DNA of 64,000 nucleotides, from NCBI RefSeq assembly GCF_002878395.1, contig NC_061122.1:78176240-78240239 (forward strand). The letters run 5' to 3'. The position numbers and the translations under genes were made by a program. Under the pieces are notes generated by a model. That model saw only the letters and a program-made list of their open reading frames with translations. It made no database searches and was not told where the DNA came from. Positions within the stretch are counted from its first letter, which is position 1. The number at the start of each line of letters is the position of its first letter. Below are positions 57,944 to 64,000 of this stretch, piece by piece. This stretch comes from Capsicum annuum (lineage: Eukaryota; Streptophyta; Magnoliopsida; Solanales; Solanaceae).

Positions 57944-59130
57944 GAGCTTGATTTCATTCCCATGAAGTCAATCTTGTGTCTATTTATCTCAAAAAATTGA
58001 AAATCACAAAAAGAATTTACTATTCATATTTTTAGGGTTAGGTCAAAATTTGATTCTTTGATTTTATTATTTTCTTGAATTTCTAGTGTTATATTTGTGT
58101 TGCCTAACACTATAGGATTCTAAATATTGAATTTGAGCTAAATCGGAGTTCTATTGAATATTCTACCATTGTTTTAAGCTTGAGCTTTAAGTAATTTGAA
58201 GTGGGTTGCAAAATCTAAATATTTTGGTGAATAATTTGAGATAAATGGTGTTTGGAATGTGTTTATATGGTTAAAAAGTGCTTATATTCAAATTTCAACG
58301 CATAGAGCTAAGGTGAAGAAGTTGGAAAAGTTGCTGCTCTTGGTGTTCTTAGAGACTGTTATCCTCAAGGAGAATTTTCCGCAAAATTTGATAGTTTGAT
58401 CCAAAAAAGAGAAATTAAAAGAGTTCAAAATTTTTTGTACTAAATCATCTCCAAAGGTTCCATGAATATTCCAAGAGAATAATACAAAGGGAAGCTCCAG
58501 AGGGGCAATTTCGGCCATTCAAAAAGCAGGAGGCAGCCAACTTACGCTCCAACTATGTTGTAGCTGTGTTGGAGCTTCTGCTACACCTCAAACCAGGAGC
58601 CAAGCTAGTCTTCTGCATCCAAGGTGGTTGGATATGCACTACACCTTCTAGAGCAGGTCCATAAATGTAGAACAAGTGTTCCAAAAGCAATTCAAGTTTC
58701 CCAAACTCATTTTAAGCTCCCTAATTCCACTTCTGCTCAGGTTTGATTCATCTAGTTTCATTTCTTGATTCTTAAATTCATTCCTCAATTCTTAAAACTA
58801 CTCAACATCTAGTTATTTACCTACTAAGTTAGTTTCTTTGTTCTTATATTTAAATTCCTTATTCGTCCTACTTGTTTCAAGATTTTCTCATTTTCATTGT
58901 GTTGTGAGTTCTTGATCCAAGTACTTACACATTTATTTAATTATTTCAAACAAGAATGGAATCTGATCAAGAGTAACACTTGACACCTCAACTACCACAC
59001 AGAGTGTAAACCATCCTTCAACATTTGTGACCCAAGTGTGAGGTAAACAAAGGTGTGAAGAGTTGTGAGGTTAATTTCTCTAATGTTAATATGATTATTA
59101 TTTTTCTGAGTGTATTTCTTCATAGGTAAT
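57944..59130 (+). other. Element B leader
   Basis: 1.2 kb between PBS and gag with no domain. It contains TTGGAGC/GCTCCAA words near 58540-58580. A long leader before gag is normal for this family. Confidence 0.6.
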
Positions 59131-60600
59131 ATGGCTACGAAAGGTGAAACATCACAAACCATGGATAATAACACCATAAATTATATGGTAGCTTCCGTCA
59201 TGGAGAAGCTTAAGGCTATGGATAGTCGAATGACATCTATGGAAGGAAGTATGACTACTGTGGGTGGAAGGATGGATAACATGGGACGTTGACTAAAATC
59301 TACCATCTCCACTCCCCAAAACTACCATCTATAACCGTGTCCATAAAAACTATCTACCAAATGTTCAATACACCAAGACCAATATAAGATCCAACTACCC
59401 AAGAAACCATGTATCTACAAAATAAAAATCCCATTTGACCACTCCAATCTCAATTCAACCAAACACAACAAGAAGAACCTATAAACCAAATAATCCAACC
59501 TCTATCAAACAAAATTCCACTGCTCCAAGCACCACTTAACCAAAACCAACCTATCCAAATGGAGGAGGGAGAGAGGGAAGAACAATAAGGGGAGTTTGGA
59601 GTATTCGATAAAGATGACCTATAGGTAGGTGACATAAGAGATAGACCAATGGGTTAAGGAGGTTATCGAGGTCGAGGAAGAAGATTTGGTCTAGTGCCTA
59701 ATGGTATAGGAAACTTGAAAACCAACCCCAAGTTCAATTTCAATCGAACCAACATGGTGGTAATGGAAGAGAAAACTTGGAAAACCAATCCAAAGTTATG
59801 ATCAAGGGAAGCAACAAGGTAATAGGGATTGAGATATGGGCATTGATTTAATATAGATTAGTATTCCAACCTTCAAAGGTGAGAGTGATCCCGAGGCTTA
59901 TCATAAATGGGAGTCCATATGTGAAAGGATCTTCCAAGTCAATGAACTCACAGATGAGAAGAAAAGTTCATATACCATAGCACATTTTAAGGGGTTTGCA
60001 TTATCGGAGGGATTATGCTAAGAGGTTCGAAAATGTGTTGAATGATGGATAACTACCTCCATAAGATCATTTGAAGGGACTTATAAGCCAAAAAATGTGC
60101 TAGAACGATATGGACATAAGTTACTTGCCAAGTTATGCAACTTAAGGCAAGGAAGCAAAAGTTTACAATTGATCTTGAAGCTCGAATATCATGAGAACAT
60201 CAAACATGCTATCATATGCTTCAGTGTTGGATTGAACAAAGAGATTTCCTAATACATGACTATTCATAAGTTTGAATACATAGAAAAGATCTTCCTATCG
60301 GCCTTAGAAATTGATAGGGATAACAAAGAGAGGGAATCTTACAAGCCAAAAGGGTACTCATCTACTAACTCTTGCAGTAAGAACATAGAGATAGCTCAAC
60401 CTTCATTGAGATGGAACAAGAACACGGATTAAAATAATTCTTATTATAAGAAGCCCATAGAGAAGATCACTATAAAGTATTTGCCAAGAAATGAATATAA
60501 CAATTATCCTACTCCTAATTCTAAAGGTTTTCAACATTTTAAACGCCAAAGATGGGGACATAAATTAAGTGAATATCCCTATCGGGAAATATAATCCTTA
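59131..60600 (+). pseudogene. gag: Element B gag (broken)
   Basis: Starts at ATG 59131 (MATKGETSQTMDNNTINYMV). A heptad-like segment, MEKLKAMDSRMTSMEGSMTT, then a stop, follow. The capsid region is readable at 59865-60340: IPTFKGESDPEAYHKWESIC, ERIFQVNELTDEKKSSYTIA, LERYGHKLLAKLCNLRQGSK, and FSVGLNKEIS. These match the retrotransposon gag fold of plant gypsy elements. The zinc-knuckle site at about 60530-60590 (HFKRQRWGHKLSEYPYR) keeps the Gly-His but has lost all three cysteines. Multiple stops and frame changes are present. Confidence 0.87.
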
Positions 60601-60839
60601 AGGAAGGGAAGTTGTATTACCTTGTATAAAAGGTGTAATTGGAAGGTATGAATGATGAAAAGGCCTATGATGGAGAAAGGTTTGAAGAAAAAGAGAAAGT
60701 AGAGGAAGATAATGAAGATACTGTACCTCGAGATGGATAGTTTGAGGTTCCTAACTTTGTTGTAAGGTTTACAATTATTAGTAAGGCAATAGATAATCCT
60801 AGTCAAAGGGGAAATAAATTCCATACTAAATGACTTATT

Positions 60840-61237
60840 AAGGTTAATGTGTGCTATTGATCATTAATAGTTGGAGTAGTGCTAATGTGGCTAGTGCTGC
60901 CATGGTTGAATTCTTAAGGTTGCCTACAACTAAATATTTTGCACCATACAAGCTTTAATGGTTAAATAATTATGGAGATTTAAAAGTGACTAGGAAAGTG
61001 ATGATTTATTTCAAAGTCAAGAATTATCATGATGAGGTGCATTATGATGTGATACCCAAGCAAGCTTGTCAGCTCTTACTTGGGAGGCCATGGAAATATG
61101 ATTGTTCAACCAAGTATGATGGGAGGATGAATCAATATTCTTATGAGTTGAATGATATGAAATTCACTATCCATCCACTTTTACCCACTCAAGTAAATGA
61201 CGTGCCAAAAGTTGAGAGAATTAAAAGAGAAGGGTAA
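60840..61237 (+). pseudogene. pol: Element B protease (active site mutated)
   Basis: The plus-strand frame has LLIINSWSSANVASAAMVEF (about 60855-60915), LRLPTTKYFAPYKL, then TRKVMIYFKVKNYHDEVHYD (60989-61048), VIPKQACQLLLGRPWKYDCS and MKFTIHPLLPTQV. The LLGRPW-x-YD block and the order identify a retropepsin of the CRM/Reina kind. The catalytic motif, normally D-(S/G)-G, reads Asn-Ser-Trp at about 60864-60875, so the nucleophilic Asp is lost. One stop lies just before WLNNYGDLKV. The frame ends at 61237. Confidence 0.85.
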
Positions 61238-62278
61238 GAAGCAAGGTGGAAAGGATGCCCAAACCAAGGAGAAGAATCAAGAAGAGGAGGATAGGAGGTT
61301 GAAAGGGAAGAATCCTTTGGTGATATTATCTAGGATCAAAGATCTTTTCAATTAAGAATGATGACAAACACCCATGATTTTCCTAGACCATGCTTTTTAT
61401 ACTAACCACTCTACTTTTCCTATTCCTCGTTCTATCTTTCTTGTTTTGTAGGAATTTGATGATGTATAACCAAAGGAGCTACCCTAAGGATTACCCCTAC
61501 TTCATGGAATTAAAAATCAAATTAATTTTGTGTTGGGTTCTCAATTACCTAATAAATTAGCCTATTAAAGTAATCCAATGGACACAAGAAGCTCTTAAGG
61601 CAAGTTGAGGAACTTCTCAATAAAGTATACATCAAAAAGAGCATAACTCCATTTGTAGTCCTGGTGTTGCTAGTGCTAAATAAATACGGAACATGGAACA
61701 TGTGTGTTGATTATCGATGCATCAATAAAATAATGATAAAGTATTGTCACCTAATTTCCCATTCGGATGATATGCTTGATGAGTTGAATGGCTCTTGTGT
61801 GTTTTATAAGATAAATCTTATAAGAGAGTACCACCAAATCTATATGCAATTGGGTGATGAGTTGAAGACCCCATTTAATTTCAAATTTGGTCTATATGAA
61901 CGGTTGGTAATGTCTTTTCACCTCACAAATTCTCATATTACCTTTATGAGGTTGATGAACTATGTGATGAAACCATTCATTGGGAAACTTATGGTGGTAT
62001 ACTGTGATGATGTCCTAGTTTGTGGAAAATCTCTTGAAGAGCATGTTTTATATTCACAAAGTGTGTTTGAGGTGGTTAAAAGTGAAAAATTGTATGCTAA
62101 TCTCGGAAAGAGTTTTTTGGAGTAAATGACTTAGTATTCTTAGGATTTTTTTATAAGCTCAAAAAGAGTTCAGTTGAATGAATCTAATATAAATGCAATC
62201 AATACTTGTCAAACTCTGAAATCCACTGGTGAAGTATAAAGATTCCATTGATTGGCAAGTTTGTATAGTTCCATACTT
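61238..62278 (+). pseudogene. pol: Element B reverse transcriptase, truncated by H
   Basis: The RT open frame 61664-62125 has CVDYRCINKIMIKYCHLISH, DDMLDELNGSCVFYKINLIR, EYHQIYMQLGDELKTPFNFK, GLYERLVMSFHLTNSHITFM and VVYCDDVLVCGKSLEEHVL. The YCDD box (62000-62011) keeps both aspartates. The following SVFEVVKSEKLYANL matches the start of remnant A. FGLTNAP is altered to FHLTNSH. After 62125 stops increase, and the reading ends in the IHWLASLY-like linker at about 62265, where LTR H begins. RNase H and integrase are not present in this copy within the window. Confidence 0.9.
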
Positions 62279-64000
62279 TGTAAAACCCTGTACTTCTACC
62301 TAGCTTAAAATCATCCCAAAAATATTAAAGACTTGTTTCAAAGATGAATTCACTTTTATACATATGTTATTTTTAATATTTTCACTTTTTATCATGTGTG
62401 AAATTTAATAATCTCCCAATCGATACCAAATTCGCCCAAATCCAACACTCGGACAAAGAGTTAGATCCATTTTAGTAAGATAGTGTGCCACCTAAGCCAT
62501 CAAAGCATCGTGGAGCCATCCCAAATGGAAAGCGTCAAAATTCAATGAGCCTTCATGATTATGGAGAATTGTACCAAGGCTCCAATTCAGATTTGTCAAA
62601 TTCCAGTGACACGGCGATAGCGCCATGTCGCGCCAGGGGTCCAGTTGGGAAATTTTCACAGAATTAAAATACGCGTCCAAAGGTTTAAAGGGTCAATTTA
62701 TCACCCCTATATATACCCAATAACATGTTATTCAGCCATAATTCATCCAAACTATATTGTTTCTCTCAAGTTTCTCTCAAGAACAAGCTAGGGTTGTCAA
62801 TTGGGGAATCAAATCCAAGACTCAAATTCAAAAATATCTCTGTCAATCTTTGCAGAATCAAGACTAAGGTATGCACAGTGTTCATTCATGGATTCCTTTA
62901 ATCCATGAATCCTAAGAATCAAGTTTTAAATCTTATATTATAAATATTTTACTGTAGGTTGATTATGTTCATGTGATTATGGTTGTATGATTCTCAAGTT
63001 GGAATCTTTATGTGTTGTTCATGAACCTATGCTAGTATGTGGTCTGAAACAAGTGAAATTGAGTTGAAATATGGAGTTTTGTTCTATTAATTTGATGGTC
63101 ATTCCTATGCCCTAAGTCATGCATCCTAGGTGTTTGATAAAATGCCTAAGACAATAGAAATTATGCATTATAGCTAAATTGTGACCCAAGTGATAAGTGT
63201 ATATTTTACCCTATGACTAAGAATGACTTCCATGATATTGTGTGCATTATGAATGTATGAAGGAATGTCCACGAGATTACGTTGATGAAAGTATGACATG
63301 TTTTAATGTAATTCCATTTATGTACAAGACTATGATAATCATGTGCTTCATGAAATCCATAAATTAATGTATTATGAATTGTTGATATTGGTTATGTGTT
63401 TAAGAAGTGTCATGTCCTATCAGTTTCATGCTATCAAATCTTGGAGGTACTTGTACCTGATAATTTAGCTGTGTGCCTAGAGCCAGTGTCATGTTTTCAC
63501 GATACTCTCAGTCAAGCCATGATCATTAGAATTCAGTTAGTCTCATGACTCAGAAAATCTCAGTCAATTCAGTATTAGTCTAGTCCTGCTTAGTAATCTC
63601 AGTGACCTCAGTGGTCTCAGTAACATTAGTACTTAGTAATATCGGTTATCTCAGTATTTTCACAATTCTCAGTAACTTCATTGCTCTCCGTTAGTCCTCA
63701 GATCTCAGTAGCATTCCGTCAGTCAACGAAACTCAGTGAAGTCAGTTTAGCTCTGCTAAATAATACAATTAGTATCAGTTCTGTTAAGTTAATCAGTTTA
63801 GTGTCTATTCAATTGGGATTAGGACTCAGCACCGAGTGAACCTAAGGATGGGGTCTCACCTGTTATTCAGTGGAGGGTTTGATCCTTAGAAACAATCCTT
63901 GTGTTCCAAAACTACGTAGACAGCGTAGGTTAAGATGCACCCTATGCGTTTAGGGATTTATACATATCATTTGAGTTTTCTACTAGGAGGGGTTGACGGA
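62279..64000 (+). mobile_element. LTR H (family F), running off the window
   Basis: Starts TGTAAAACCC, the expected partner of the family's GGGCGTTACA end. It matches F2 in order (TTTCTCTCAAGAACAA at about 62769, then AAGGTATGCACAGTGTTCAT, TCAGCACCGAGTGAACC at 63827 and GATCCTTAGAAACAATCC). It sits inside the RT/RNase H linker of element B. The short frame at 62485-62667 has no domain. Whether a full element or a solo LTR follows cannot be seen. Confidence 0.82.

Noticed and set aside
62485..62680. Overlapping 60-residue frames on both strands
   Set aside because: They lie within LTR H, with no domain and no conservation visible in F2.

Overview
This window looks like plant pericentromeric or intergenic heterochromatin. 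It is AT-rich and built almost entirely from old, nested LTR retrotransposons. I found no host protein gene, rRNA, tRNA or CRISPR array. The leader next to the primer-binding site (PBS) of one element, the long LTRs bounded by TGTCACGACCC/TGTAATACCC-type ends, and the Tat/Ogre LTR motifs best fit a eudicot, most likely Solanaceae (tomato, potato, pepper or eggplant). That assignment comes from remembered family sequences, not from a search.

Layout. (1) 1-18922: a minus-strand Tat/Ogre-like Ty3/gypsy element (E1). It has a 5' LTR at 16757-18922, a PBS inside a long hairpin, a leader, and a gag split into 14846-15013 and 5880-6533. Minisatellites (69 bp and 44 bp) sit where pol and the 3' region would be expected. 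Two elements are nested in it: a solo LTR (S1, 1584-4292, TSD TCACC) and a minus-strand Del/Tekay-like chromovirus (C1, 6534-14845). (2) 18923-39499: an inverted pair of related chromovirus pieces. E2 (+) has an integrase tail, polypurine tract and LTR. E3 (-) has a leader, PBS and 5' LTR. The E3 LTR is split by a complete minus-strand gypsy element (N1, 23718-36254, LTRs of about 3.68 kb, TSD TTGAT/CTGAT). (3) 39500-44320: a plus-strand CRM/Reina-like gypsy remnant (A) with RNase H, integrase and 3' LTR, interrupted by solo LTR S2 (41474-43502, TSD CCTTC/CCTTT). (4) 44457-47906: two truncated LTRs of one family joined in inverted orientation (F). (5) 48126-50631: another probable solo LTR (S3). 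(6) 50632-57215: a minus-strand element (G) with LTRs, PBS and PPT but no recognisable coding domain. (7) 57225-62278: a second plus-strand copy of family A (B), with gag, protease and RT. Its LTR has internal sequence on both sides. (8) 62279-64000: the start of an LTR of family F (H), inserted in B.

Every polyprotein seen is broken by stops and frameshifts, and several catalytic residues are lost, so none should be autonomous. Order of events can be read from the nesting: E1 before S1 and C1; E3 before N1; A before S2; B before H. The most unusual structure is an 87-bp near-perfect inverted repeat that places the E1 primer-binding site in a hairpin loop. Other points of interest are the inverted LTR pairs, the coding-free element G, the LTR of B flanked on both sides by internal sequence, and TGACG-motif clusters in the C1 LTR. 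No new multi-gene system was found.
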